Shown: positions 33,846-42,708 of the stretch, piece by piece
Position numbering within the stretch: position 1 is the first letter of the stretch
Layout of the letters: the number at the start of each line of letters is the position of its first letter
Assembly: GCA_036389675.1 (NCBI GenBank)
Contig: DASVWI010000012.1
Location: 1-64,000, forward strand
Length of the DNA stretch: 64,000 nucleotides
DNA from: DASQYE01 sp036389675
GTDB lineage: Bacteria; Acidobacteriota; Blastocatellia; Pyrinomonadales; Pyrinomonadaceae
Direction of reading: 5' to 3'
Position numbers and translations under genes: made by a program
Notes under the pieces: model-generated
What the model was told of the DNA's origin: nothing
Database searches by the model: none
What the model saw: only the letters and a program-made list of their open reading frames with translations

Positions 33846-36089
33846 ATGTGGATGAATCTGTCTTTAGCTTTCATGCTGGCGCTGATGCCTGTGCAGGACG
33901 GGGCGGCTGCGCGGCAATCCGAGGCGGACTTTGCGCGCGGCGTCGAGTTGCAGCAGAAAGGTGACCTTCAGGGCGCACGCGAGGCATATCAGACCGCGCT
34001 CCGCGCGATTCCCAACCGCGTGGATGCCCTCTCTAACCTCGGCGTCATCTTCGCGCGGCTCGGCCAATACGGTGAGGCCATCAAGTTCTATAAAGAGGCG
34101 CTCGTCATTGACCCGAAGCTTTACGAGACGCGGTTGAATCTTGGCATCGCCTACTACAAGACCGAAGATTTTGAACAGGCGCGGCGCGAGCTGGCGCAGG
34201 TGGCCGCAGAGCATCCCACGAACTATCAGGCACGCGCGCTGCTGGGCTTCTCCTACTTCCACCTGAACAAGCTGCCCGAGGCGGTCGCCGAACTCGAACT
34301 CGTCTATAAAGCCCAACCGGAGAACATGGCCGTCGCCTACGCGCTCGGCACGGCCTACATCAGTCTGAATCAGACGGATAAAGCAGAGCCTCTGGTCAGT
34401 CAGGTCTTTAGCCGTATTGAATCTGCCGAAGCGCACTTAATCGTCGGCTCACTCTATCTGGCCCTCAAAAACTTCCCCAAAGCGATTGAAGAATTTCAGG
34501 CGGCGAACCAACTCAACCCTCGCCTCCCGACGCTTCATTCTCAACTGGGAAATGTTTATCTGTTCTCCGGCAACCGTGAACAGGCGGTCGCGGAGTTTGC
34601 CGCAGAACTCCGTCACAACCCATCCGACTTTAACGCCAACGTGCGCCTCGGCTGGCTCTACCGCGAGGAGGGTCGGCTCGACGAGGCGTCGGCGCTTCTT
34701 CGGAAGGCGCTCGACCTCAGACCCGACGATCCCGCGCCGCTCTACCAACTGGCCCAGCTCGCTCAGGCCAGAGGCACAACCGGCGAAGCGGTCGCTATGC
34801 TTGAGAAGGTGATTCAGCGGACGCCGGACTTCACAGCCGCGCACGTTCTGCTGGCGCGTCTTTATTTCAAACTCAATCGCACGGCGGACGCCGAGCGCGA
34901 GCGCGCTATCATCGAGCGGCTCAATGCGGAGCAGCAGAAGAGAGAGCCGACGGCTGAGAGCCAGCGCGGGCTGGCGGCCTTAGACGCTGCCGGCGATGCT
35001 GACCCGAAACTGAGGGGCGACGAGCTGGTGGCGAAGGGTGATTTAGAGGGTGCGCGCGCAGCCTACGAAGCCGCCGTGCGGACGACTACGCAAAGGGCCG
35101 ACGTGCTCTCAAGTCTTGGCTCTGTTCTGGCACAACTGGGAAAGTACGGCGAAGCCATCGAGCGATACAAGGCGGCGCTCGCCGTCGAGCCCGGGCAACA
35201 GGAGACGCGGCTCAATCTCGGCATCGCCTACTACAAGGCCGGAGATTTTGAGCAGGCGCGGGGCGAAATCTCACGGGTCGTGGAGGCGCGCCCTACAAAC
35301 TACGAGGCCCGTCTTCTTCTCGGCCTCTGCTATTTTCAGTTGAGCAGGTTGCCGGAAGCGATCACCGAACTCGAAGCCGTTCACGCCGCTCAGCCCGCCA
35401 ACGCGGCGGCCTCCTACACGCTCGCTTCGGCCTACATCGGCCTCAGGGAACTGGACAAGGCCGAGCAGTTGATTAATAAAGTTTTCCGCCAGCAGAAGAC
35501 AGTCGAAGCACACTTCGTCATCGGCTCCTATTACATCGCCAGCAAAGAACCCACCAAGGCCATAGAGGAGCTGACGGCGGCGCTGCAACTGAACCCGCGT
35601 GCCCCGGCAATTCACTCTGCACTCGGCAACGCTTATCTCGCAAACCGGAATCGCGAGAAGGCGATCAGCGAGTTCAAGGCTGAGCTTGAGATCAACCCGA
35701 ACGACTTCAACGCGACCGTCAATCTGGGCTGGCTCTATCGCGAGGAGGGTCGGCTCGACGAGGCTTCGGCGCTTCTTCGGAAGGCGCTCGCCATGCGTCC
35801 CGACGATCTCTCGGCGCTCTTTCAGATGGCAAAGCTGGCTCAAGACAAGGGCTCATTGACGGAGGCCGTCCAACTGCTGGAGCGCGTCACCAGGCAAGAC
35901 CCTTATCTCACCGCCGCGCACGTTCTGCTGGCGCGTCTTTACGGCAAGCTGAATCGCACCGCCGATTTCGAGCGCGAGCGCGCCGAGATAGACAGGCTCA
36001 ACGCGGAAGAGCAGCGGCTTTACGAGGAGCGGCATAAAGTTCAGCCCGCGCCTCAGATGAACACGTCTCAACCAACGTCGCCGAGATAA
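33846..36089 (+). CDS. Secreted TPR protein with internal duplication
   Basis: 747 aa, short signal peptide (MNLSLAFMLALMPVQDGAAA), then only TPR units. The protein is two tandem copies of a module of about 355 residues. In each copy RLNLGIAYYK, FEQAR, PTNY, LPEA, TDKAE/LDKAE, GWLYREEGRLDEASALLRKA and LLARLYxKLNRTAD recur in the same order. DNA near 34655-34712 and 35733-35790 is almost identical, so the duplication is recent or kept uniform by gene conversion. It is probably a periplasmic solenoid scaffold; the partner is not known. It is followed by CRTAC1. Confidence 0.9.
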   Translation: MWMNLSLAFMLALMPVQDGAAARQSEADFARGVELQQKGDLQGAREAYQTALRAIPNRVDALSNLGVIFARLGQYGEAIKFYKEALVIDPKLYETRLNLGIAYYKTEDFEQARRELAQVAAEHPTNYQARALLGFSYFHLNKLPEAVAELELVYKAQPENMAVAYALGTAYISLNQTDKAEPLVSQVFSRIESAEAHLIVGSLYLALKNFPKAIEEFQAANQLNPRLPTLHSQLGNVYLFSGNREQAVAEFAAELRHNPSDFNANVRLGWLYREEGRLDEASALLRKALDLRPDDPAPLYQLAQLAQARGTTGEAVAMLEKVIQRTPDFTAAHVLLARLYFKLNRTADAERERAIIERLNAEQQKREPTAESQRGLAALDAAGDADPKLRGDELVAKGDLEGARAAYEAAVRTTTQRADVLSSLGSVLAQLGKYGEAIERYKAALAVEPGQQETRLNLGIAYYKAGDFEQARGEISRVVEARPTNYEARLLLGLCYFQLSRLPEAITELEAVHAAQPANAAASYTLASAYIGLRELDKAEQLINKVFRQQKTVEAHFVIGSYYIASKEPTKAIEELTAALQLNPRAPAIHSALGNAYLANRNREKAISEFKAELEINPNDFNATVNLGWLYREEGRLDEASALLRKALAMRPDDLSALFQMAKLAQDKGSLTEAVQLLERVTRQDPYLTAAHVLLARLYGKLNRTADFERERAEIDRLNAEEQRLYEERHKVQPAPQMNTSQPTSPR

Positions 36090-36140
36090 TAGGTCGGCTC
36101 TCAGAAAGCGGAACGAACCCTCAGGTTAAAAGGTGTAGTA

Positions 36141-37835
36141 GTGGCACGTAGAACTTTCATTGTCTCTCTTTCCATGCTGCTGATGTGCGCTCTCGTATAT
36201 GCGCTTCCCACCGGGCTGGCGGCAACACAATCGTCCACGCCGGTCGTCTTCAGCGAAGTCACGGCTAAAGAGAGCGGCATCTCGTGGGTTCACACGAACG
36301 CCATGTCGCCGCAGCGCTACCTGCCGGAGACGGTCGGGGCGGGCTGCGCCTTCTTCGACTACGATAATGACGGCTGGCTGGACATCTATCTCGTTAACAG
36401 CGGCCCGTCGGATTTCTACGTGCCGAAACAACCGCTCAAGAACGCGCTCTACCGCAACAATCGTGACGGGACTTTCAAGGATGTGACGGACAAGGCGGGA
36501 GTCGCCGGCGGCACGTTCGGCATGGGCGCTTCCGCGGGAGATTATGACGGCGACGGTTGGCAAGACCTGTATGTCGCTTCCTATGGCCGCAACATTCTCT
36601 ACCGCAATAACCACGACGGCACGTTCACGGACGTGACGGACAGGGCGGGCGTGGCAGCACCCGGCTGGTCAACCTGCTCGGTATGGTTCGATTATGACAG
36701 GGACGGGAAGCTCGACCTCTTCGTTTCGAGCTTCGTGCTTTACAACAAGGAGATGAGCTGTGGCAACAATCGTCTGGGGCGCAACTTCTACTGCATCCCG
36801 CGCGTCTTCAAGCCGCAGCCTTCGCGCCTCTATCGTAATAACGGCGACGGCACTTTTACGGACGTAAGCCGTGAGTCCGGAATTGCCGACTCCCCCGGCA
36901 AATCTTTCGGCGTCGTGGCGACCGATATCAATAACGACGGCTGGACTGATCTCTTCGTCGCCAACGACACGATGCCGAACTTCCTTTTCATCAATAAAGG
37001 GAACGGCAAATTTGAAGAGGTGGGACTGCCGGCGGGCGTAGCCTACAGTGAATCGGGCGCGCCGCGCTCAGGCATGGGCGTGGACGCGACCGACTATGAC
37101 GGCGACGGTTGGCAAGACCTTTTCGTCGCCAACATAGATCAGGAGCTATTCAGCCTTTACCATAATCAGAAGGATTTAAGTTTTACCGATGAGCCCGGAG
37201 AGATCGCGCCCGCGACACGCCTCCTGAGCGGCTGGGGACTGAAGTTCTTCGACTATGACAACGACGGCGACCCGGACCTCTTTCTCGCCAACGGCCACCC
37301 GGACGACATGGTTGAGACGCTGACCACGCGCGTCAAATACAAGGAGCCTCTCCTGATGTTCGAGAACACGGGGCGCGCCTACAAAGACGTGAGCGCGCAA
37401 TCGGGCGCGCCATTTACCAGGAGTTACCCGGCGCGCGGACTGACCGTCGGAGATTACGACAACGACGGCGACCTTGACCTGCTCATCTCCAACAACGGCG
37501 AAGCGCCCCTGCTGTTGAGAAACGACGGTGGCAGTCGCAACAACTGGCTGGGACTGCAACTGGTCGCTGTGAAGAGCAACGCGGCAGGCGTGGGCACAAC
37601 GATCAACTGGCAAGTCGGGGATCGGAAATTTACGCGCCTCAAGATAAACGGCGGGAGCTACCTGGCCTCGCACGACCCGCGCGAAATCCTCGGCGCGGGA
37701 CGCGGCGGCAAGATTGACAGCGTGGAGATACGCTGGCCTAGCGGCAAGGTTGATAAGCTCACGAATCTTCCCATCAATACGTACGTCAAAGTCGTCGAGG
37801 GGGAGGGCCTGAAAGGCGTTGTCGGCGGGAAATAG
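36141..37835 (+). CDS. CRTAC1-family protein (FG-GAP/VCBS repeats, ASPIC/UnbV)
   Basis: 564 aa starting at GTG (AAGG upstream), signal peptide MARRTFIVSLSMLLMCALVY. At least seven calcium-loop repeats of the DxDxDG type are visible, for example FFDYDNDGWLDIYLVNS, GDYDGDGWQDLYVAS, ATDINNDGWTDLFVAN and GDYDNDGDLDLLISNNG, forming a beta-propeller. The end (LGLQLVAVKSNAAGVGT, INGGSYLASHDPRE, VEIRWPSGKVDKL) is the ASPIC/UnbV domain. It is secreted or on the cell surface, with unknown ligand. The arrangement TPR-CRTAC1-TPR next to a TonB receptor is a recurrent acidobacterial pattern and suggests a cell-envelope glycan-binding role. Confidence 0.93.
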   Translation: MARRTFIVSLSMLLMCALVYALPTGLAATQSSTPVVFSEVTAKESGISWVHTNAMSPQRYLPETVGAGCAFFDYDNDGWLDIYLVNSGPSDFYVPKQPLKNALYRNNRDGTFKDVTDKAGVAGGTFGMGASAGDYDGDGWQDLYVASYGRNILYRNNHDGTFTDVTDRAGVAAPGWSTCSVWFDYDRDGKLDLFVSSFVLYNKEMSCGNNRLGRNFYCIPRVFKPQPSRLYRNNGDGTFTDVSRESGIADSPGKSFGVVATDINNDGWTDLFVANDTMPNFLFINKGNGKFEEVGLPAGVAYSESGAPRSGMGVDATDYDGDGWQDLFVANIDQELFSLYHNQKDLSFTDEPGEIAPATRLLSGWGLKFFDYDNDGDPDLFLANGHPDDMVETLTTRVKYKEPLLMFENTGRAYKDVSAQSGAPFTRSYPARGLTVGDYDNDGDLDLLISNNGEAPLLLRNDGGSRNNWLGLQLVAVKSNAAGVGTTINWQVGDRKFTRLKINGGSYLASHDPREILGAGRGGKIDSVEIRWPSGKVDKLTNLPINTYVKVVEGEGLKGVVGGK

Positions 37836-37867
37836 GTTTAAGAGTGTGAGCAGGAGTTACGAAAGTA

Positions 37868-39187
37868 ATGCATCTTAATCGTCGTAGGGAAACGCTCTCT
37901 CCGTTTCCATCGCGTCCACGCAGTATGGTTGACTATCGCGCTCTGTTTCGCGTGTGTCTGCTGTGCTGTCTCGCCCTTCTCTTGCCTTTGTGCGCGGCGT
38001 CGCAGCAGCAGCGGAGGCGCGGGCGTCGTCCCACGCCCACTACAAGCGCGCCGCAGACACCCGCCGCGCAAAATCAGGCAGCCCCGCAAAAAAGTTTCGA
38101 TCAGATCGCGGCTGAGGCGAGCGCGGCGCGCGAGGCGGACAGGGTTGACGAAGCCGTCTCTCTTTACCGCCGGGGGGTCGGCCTCCAACCGCAGTGGGCC
38201 GAAGGCTGGTGGTATCTGGCGACGCTCTACTACGATCAGAATAACTACGCGGAGGCCGCGCGCGCCTTCCGCGAGACGACGAAGCTGCAACCGGGGGTGG
38301 GCGCGCCCTGGGCGATGCTCGGCCTCTGCGAGTTTCAGCTCGCGCGTTACGACGACGCGCTCGATCACATACGACAGGGCCGCCAGCTTGGCGTGGGCGA
38401 CAACGTCGAGCTGACGCGCGTCATGCGCTACCACGAGGGCGTCCTCTCTATCCTCAAGGGCGAGTTTGAAGTCGGCCAGCAGACGCTCGGCACGCTGAGC
38501 TACGAGGGTTTGAAGAGCGAAGATTTGATTATCGCCCTCGGACTCGCGGTGCTCAGGATAGGGATGTCGCCCAAGCAGGTGGACATCAACTACCGCGACC
38601 GCAACCTCATACGCCGCGCCGGGCTCGCCGAACATTTCGCTGCTCAAAAAAATATGTCCGACGCCCAGCGGGAGTACGACCTCCTGGCGCGCGACTACGC
38701 CAAAGTGCCCAACGTGCAGTACGCCTACGGGCGATTTCTTTATGTCAACAGGGACGAAGAGGCCGCTCTAGCGGCCTTCCAGCGCGAGCTTGAGAATTGG
38801 CCCAAACACGTTCTGGCGCGCTGCCAGATTGCCTACATCAAGCTCCAGCGCAAAGACATAGAGGGCGGGCTGCCGCTGGCCGAAGAGGCCGTCAAGCAAG
38901 CCCCGCGCCTGCCGCTCGCGCACTATCTGCTGGGCCGCCTGCTGCTCGAAGCCGGACAGAATCAACGCGCCATCGAGGAGCTTGAAGCAGCGGCGCAGAT
39001 GGTTCCCAACGAGGCGAAAATATATTTTGCCCTTGCTCGCGCCTACACCAGAGTGCGCCGCAAGGAGGACGCCGACCGCGCGCGCGAAACCTTCACGCGG
39101 CTCAGCAAACAGGCGAATGAGGCACAGGGTGGCACGAACGCTTTGCCGGACGACAACGTTGTGCCCGAAAGGTCGGCGCAACCTTAA
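37868..39187 (+). CDS. Secreted TPR protein
   Basis: 439 aa; the ATG at 37868 has AGGAG 12 nt upstream, and a later in-frame ATG (37925) lacks one. A hydrophobic export segment (ALFRVCLLCCLALLLPLCAA) is followed by a low-complexity Q/R/P-rich linker and about eight TPR units from residue 80 onward (WWYLATLYYDQNNYAEAARA, WAMLGLCEFQLARYDDAL, IYFALARAYTRVRRKEDADR). It lies 32 nt after CRTAC1 in the same operon and probably works with it. No enzymatic domain. Confidence 0.87.
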   Translation: MHLNRRRETLSPFPSRPRSMVDYRALFRVCLLCCLALLLPLCAASQQQRRRGRRPTPTTSAPQTPAAQNQAAPQKSFDQIAAEASAAREADRVDEAVSLYRRGVGLQPQWAEGWWYLATLYYDQNNYAEAARAFRETTKLQPGVGAPWAMLGLCEFQLARYDDALDHIRQGRQLGVGDNVELTRVMRYHEGVLSILKGEFEVGQQTLGTLSYEGLKSEDLIIALGLAVLRIGMSPKQVDINYRDRNLIRRAGLAEHFAAQKNMSDAQREYDLLARDYAKVPNVQYAYGRFLYVNRDEEAALAAFQRELENWPKHVLARCQIAYIKLQRKDIEGGLPLAEEAVKQAPRLPLAHYLLGRLLLEAGQNQRAIEELEAAAQMVPNEAKIYFALARAYTRVRRKEDADRARETFTRLSKQANEAQGGTNALPDDNVVPERSAQP

Positions 39188-39329
39188 GCCTTCGAAGCCG
39201 GCGATTAAATAGTCAGCTTGCATTTTCAGCTCAAGATTGCCGGAAAGGGTGAGCCGTTTCCTCGCTGGCAACCGTCACGACGTTGAATTGAAATCCGTCA
39301 ATCAATTTCGGTGAAGGGAAGGCATACGC

Positions 39330-40418
39330 ATGCATAAAACTTTACGCCTTGCTTTGGCCTTGACGCTCTTTTACGCGGTGGCGGGAGTGAACGGTTTTTC
39401 TCAGTCCCTCAGAGAGCGAGCCGACAGGAGCGGCAAACTCATCGGGGCGGCTGTCGATCCCAGGCGCTTCTCCGAACGGCTTTACGCCACGACGCTCGCG
39501 CGCGAGTTCAACATGGTGGAGCCGGAGAACGTGATGAAATGGGGCACGATCAGGCCCGACCGAAATAGTTTCGACTTCCGGCCCGGCGACCGCGTGGTAG
39601 CCTTCGCGCGCTCTCACGGGATGAAGGTGCGCGGGCACTGCCTTCTCTGGTCTGAGTACAACCCTGCTTGGCTGGCGAAGGGGAATTTCACGCCGGAGCA
39701 GCTGAAGGCCATGCTCCATGAACACATCACGAAGGTGATGAAGCACTACGCGGGGAAAGTCTTCGCATGGGATGTCGTCAACGAATCCTTTCTGGCGAAC
39801 GGACAGGTCGAGCCTTCCATCTGGTATGACAGTCCCGGCATCGGACTGAAAGAGCAGGGAACGGCCTACATCGAGCAGGCCTTCCGCTGGGCGCGCGAGG
39901 CCGACCCGAAGGCGCTCCTCTTCTACAATGATTACGACACGGAAGCAATCAACCCGAAGTCGGACGCCGTCTACGAGATGGTGAAGGATTTCAAGCGGCG
40001 CGGTGTCCCCATTGACGGCGTAGGCATACAGGCGCACATCTTTAATTTGGACGCGAAAGAACTCTCGTCCATCTCCGCGAACATCTCAAGACTGGTGGCG
40101 CTCGGCGTACAGGTTCACATCACGGAGATGGACGTGGCGCTGCCCATTGACGCGCAGGGGCATCTGCTCGACCGCTCAGACCTCGCAAAGCAGGCCGACA
40201 TCTATCGCCTCATTGCGACGGTCTGCTTTGCTGAGCCCCGCTGCACGGCCTTCCAGACCTGGGGCTTCACGGACAAGTACACATGGATTCCCGAGTACAC
40301 CAAAGGGAAGCAGGGAGCGCCGCTGCTCTTCGACGAAGCTTACGCGCCCAAGCCCGCATACATGGCCCTCGCAGAGGCTTTCGCGCAAGGTCGCGCGGCC
40401 CGCCCCGGAGTCAGGTGA
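39330..40418 (+). CDS. GH10 endo-1,4-beta-xylanase, exported
   Basis: 362 aa, signal peptide MHKTLRLALALTLFYAVAGV, then a single GH10 barrel of normal length with no carbohydrate-binding module. Active-site blocks are FNMVEPENVMKW, VRGHCLLWSEYNP, the acid/base AWDVVNESF (Glu 152) and the nucleophile VHITEMDVALP (Glu 266). FQTWGFTDKYTWIP closes the barrel. It cuts the xylan main chain, feeding the GH67, GH51 and GH3 enzymes encoded elsewhere in the window. It follows the TPR/CRTAC1 genes by 142 nt and may share their transcript. Confidence 0.97.
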   Translation: MHKTLRLALALTLFYAVAGVNGFSQSLRERADRSGKLIGAAVDPRRFSERLYATTLAREFNMVEPENVMKWGTIRPDRNSFDFRPGDRVVAFARSHGMKVRGHCLLWSEYNPAWLAKGNFTPEQLKAMLHEHITKVMKHYAGKVFAWDVVNESFLANGQVEPSIWYDSPGIGLKEQGTAYIEQAFRWAREADPKALLFYNDYDTEAINPKSDAVYEMVKDFKRRGVPIDGVGIQAHIFNLDAKELSSISANISRLVALGVQVHITEMDVALPIDAQGHLLDRSDLAKQADIYRLIATVCFAEPRCTAFQTWGFTDKYTWIPEYTKGKQGAPLLFDEAYAPKPAYMALAEAFAQGRAARPGVR

Positions 40419-40481
40419 TCTCCTGTAAGTGAAACACGCACCCGAGGGCCACGTTCGAAACTGCCGGAAGCTTGACCCCTA

Positions 40482-41189
40482 CTACTTCTGAAAGATTATA
40501 TCGTCCACGACGACAGTCCCGTGCACTGGCGTGCATTGTTCGCAATACGCTGTCAGGGCGACGGCTGTCAGCTTTTTGAGAACATCCTTCGTGCTCACCT
40601 TGGTTTGTGCCCACGGCGGTTGCGACAGAGAGTTGAGCGGAAACTTGTAGGTGTTAAATCCGGGTTTGGTCTTGAACGACATCTGCGGAAAGCCGCTCGT
40701 CATGTTAACTCCCTGACCCCTGCTGATGAGCTCCACCCTCAGCACGGAAACGCCCGTGACGTAGATTTGCATGGTCAGGAATTTGTAGCCGCTCACGTCA
40801 TCCGCGACAGCCTTGCCGTCCTTGTCAGGCTGACCATGCACCTCCACGCCGACGCCCGCATACTGGTTCGGCGAATAGAGCTCGTAGTCGAAGGCGATGG
40901 CCCGGTTCGGGTCGTCCTGCTTAAGTCGCACGGCTTCCGGGGCGGGGGGCGAAGAGTTCTCCAGCCCTTTGTAGCGGCTCGGGGTTGATTCCTGATAGGA
41001 GATTAACTGGATAAAGCCGCCGCGATTGCTGAACGGCCTCTTATCCTGAACGTTCTCGAAATTGGCGTAGACGAGGCGGTCGCCGTTTGCATTTTCGGCT
41101 TGCCCTTTCGGCGTCTCCTGCGCGCCAACCGGCGAAGCCATTGAGAAGCAGCCAAGCAGCAGAGCGAGAAGAATTGCGGCACGTTTCAT
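40482..41189 (-). CDS. Secreted beta-sandwich-like protein of unknown function
   Basis: 235 aa from the ATG at 41189 (GGAGAAA upstream), signal peptide MKRAAILLALLLGCFSMASP. I do not recognise a named family with certainty. The beta-rich layout (LVYANFENVQDKRPFSNRGG, AIAFDYELYSPNQYAGVGVE, YKFLTMQIYVTGVSVLRVEL, NTYKFPLNSLSQPPW, VVVDDIIFQK) resembles galactose-binding-like folds such as CBM11 or CIA30. In those folds a jelly roll begins with FEN/FED and ends with a DDI strand. A sugar-binding role is plausible given the GH10 gene opposite. It is co-directional with, and 39 nt after, a MetX-like hydrolase. Confidence 0.75.
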   Translation of the reverse strand: MKRAAILLALLLGCFSMASPVGAQETPKGQAENANGDRLVYANFENVQDKRPFSNRGGFIQLISYQESTPSRYKGLENSSPPAPEAVRLKQDDPNRAIAFDYELYSPNQYAGVGVEVHGQPDKDGKAVADDVSGYKFLTMQIYVTGVSVLRVELISRGQGVNMTSGFPQMSFKTKPGFNTYKFPLNSLSQPPWAQTKVSTKDVLKKLTAVALTAYCEQCTPVHGTVVVDDIIFQK

Positions 41190-41228
41190 TTGTGGTTTCT
41201 CCATAGAAGGTGGTTTGTCAACCGGGTA

Positions 41229-42257
41229 TTAACGAGCAAGAAATTCAGCCACCGCCGGATTCACCTTTTGAGCTTCGCAGCCCGGCGCGAGGTGTCCGCA
41301 GTCGCTCTCCAGCACGAGCAGCTGCGCGTGCAGAAGCGGCGCAAAATCGAGCGACGGGCCGGGCGTGACCAGGTGGTCTGATTTCGCCACGATGACGAAG
41401 ACCCTGGCCTTGACAGCCGCCGCCGCGCGCTCCATTGAGCCGCCGAAGGGCGCTGATACGTCTAATGCCATCATCGCCTGATCCTGACGAATCTTATCGT
41501 TGGCGTCGAAGGTCGAACTCTTCTTCGACTTTTCGAGTTCCGCGAACACCTGCTCGCGCTTCATGCGCTTGTTGTAGTTCTCCGGCGTGGTGAGCAAGAT
41601 CGCCGCGAACTCCGCCTCGGCTGCGCGCGCGGGATTCACCGCGTAGTCGCCGTTATTCCACGCGCGGTCATTCATGATCGCGTCTATCTGCGCCTGCCAG
41701 AGCAACAGGTCGTACGGGGCCAGCCGCGGCGAGCCGACAATCGGAATCAGCTTGTCCATGAAGTCCGGATAAGAGACGGCCCACTCGAATGCCTGCATCC
41801 CGCCCATCGAAATGCCGACGACCGCCTTCAGATGATTCAAGCGCAGCACCTTCGTCAGAACTTCGTGCTGGGTGTTCACCATGTCTCGAATCGTGAACTT
41901 CGGAAAACTCATGCGCGGCTGCCGCTTGCTGTTCGAGGGCGACGAAGAGACGCCGTTGCCGAGCGCGTCTACGGCGATGACATAGTATTCGGCGTCGTCA
42001 ACGAGCCTGCCCCGCCCGATGTTTGATTTAAGCTGCTCGGTCGTCCCCGAAGCCCACGTCGGAAAGAGAATCGCATTCGACTTGTCGGGCTTGAGCTTGC
42101 CGAACGTACGATAGCCGATGCGGCAGTCGCGTATGACCTCGCCGCTTTCCAGCTTGAAATCGCCCAGCTCGGCAAACTGCAAATCCTGAGCGGCAGCCCC
42201 TACGGCTACGAACAGGAGAAGGAGAGAAGAAGAGAGGGCTAAACGTATAAGCTCCAT
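41229..42257 (-). CDS. Exported alpha/beta hydrolase, homoserine O-acetyltransferase (MetX)-like
   Basis: 342 aa from the ATG at 42257, which puts the signal peptide MELIRLALSSSLLLLFVAVG first; ATG 42326 is an alternative. The fold is that of MetX: YRTFGKLKPDKSNAILFPTW, nucleophile elbow VVGISMGGMQAFEWA, then AKSDHLVTP (Asp) and ESDCGHLAPG (His). A signal peptide is odd for a methionine-biosynthesis enzyme, so an exported esterase or acyltransferase role is more likely. Together with the following beta-sandwich protein it forms a two-gene operon. The acyl substrate is unknown. Confidence 0.82.
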   Translation of the reverse strand: MELIRLALSSSLLLLFVAVGAAAQDLQFAELGDFKLESGEVIRDCRIGYRTFGKLKPDKSNAILFPTWASGTTEQLKSNIGRGRLVDDAEYYVIAVDALGNGVSSSPSNSKRQPRMSFPKFTIRDMVNTQHEVLTKVLRLNHLKAVVGISMGGMQAFEWAVSYPDFMDKLIPIVGSPRLAPYDLLLWQAQIDAIMNDRAWNNGDYAVNPARAAEAEFAAILLTTPENYNKRMKREQVFAELEKSKKSSTFDANDKIRQDQAMMALDVSAPFGGSMERAAAAVKARVFVIVAKSDHLVTPGPSLDFAPLLHAQLLVLESDCGHLAPGCEAQKVNPAVAEFLAR

Positions 42258-42708
42258 CGGACTGCTGCTCACTCCGGTTTTGAATCTGATTTTCACTGGC
42301 CGTCCACGACGGCAATTAAGTTTCATGGTTTGCTGAGCTCGCGTCACATTTACGCATGGAGCGAGGCAAGAGAACAGGATGACCGTTGTCGAGAGTCCTC
42401 AACCGCATGTCTCCGACCTTTGTTGTCGTGCCGGACAGAAGCCGGCGGACGGGCGTGCTCATGGGCCAGTCCCGTCAGCAGGATGGGAGCTTGAACCGGC
42501 TAACGGGATTGTCAGTTGCGCGTCCTGAATTCTAATGAGAGTAGGAAAACTCGACGCGCGAATTATATATGAGAAAGTGGTTTCGCGACAGTAAAATCAT
42601 CGGCGGGCAGAGAGAGGAAGCTCGGGCTTGACGATGGGTTGTAATAGGGGCGGCCAGTTGGGCGTCACATCCTCGCAAGCCATGTCTGGCTACCCGAAGG
42701 GAGACTTT
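42258..42708. other. Divergent intergenic region with minus-strand promoter block
   Basis: About 450 bases without a supported gene. On the minus strand TATAAT followed by TCGCGCGTC lies at 42562-42567, the third copy of the promoter block also seen at 14537 and 23506. It would serve the MetX-like operon. The rest has no hairpin or repeat I can support. Confidence 0.45.
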
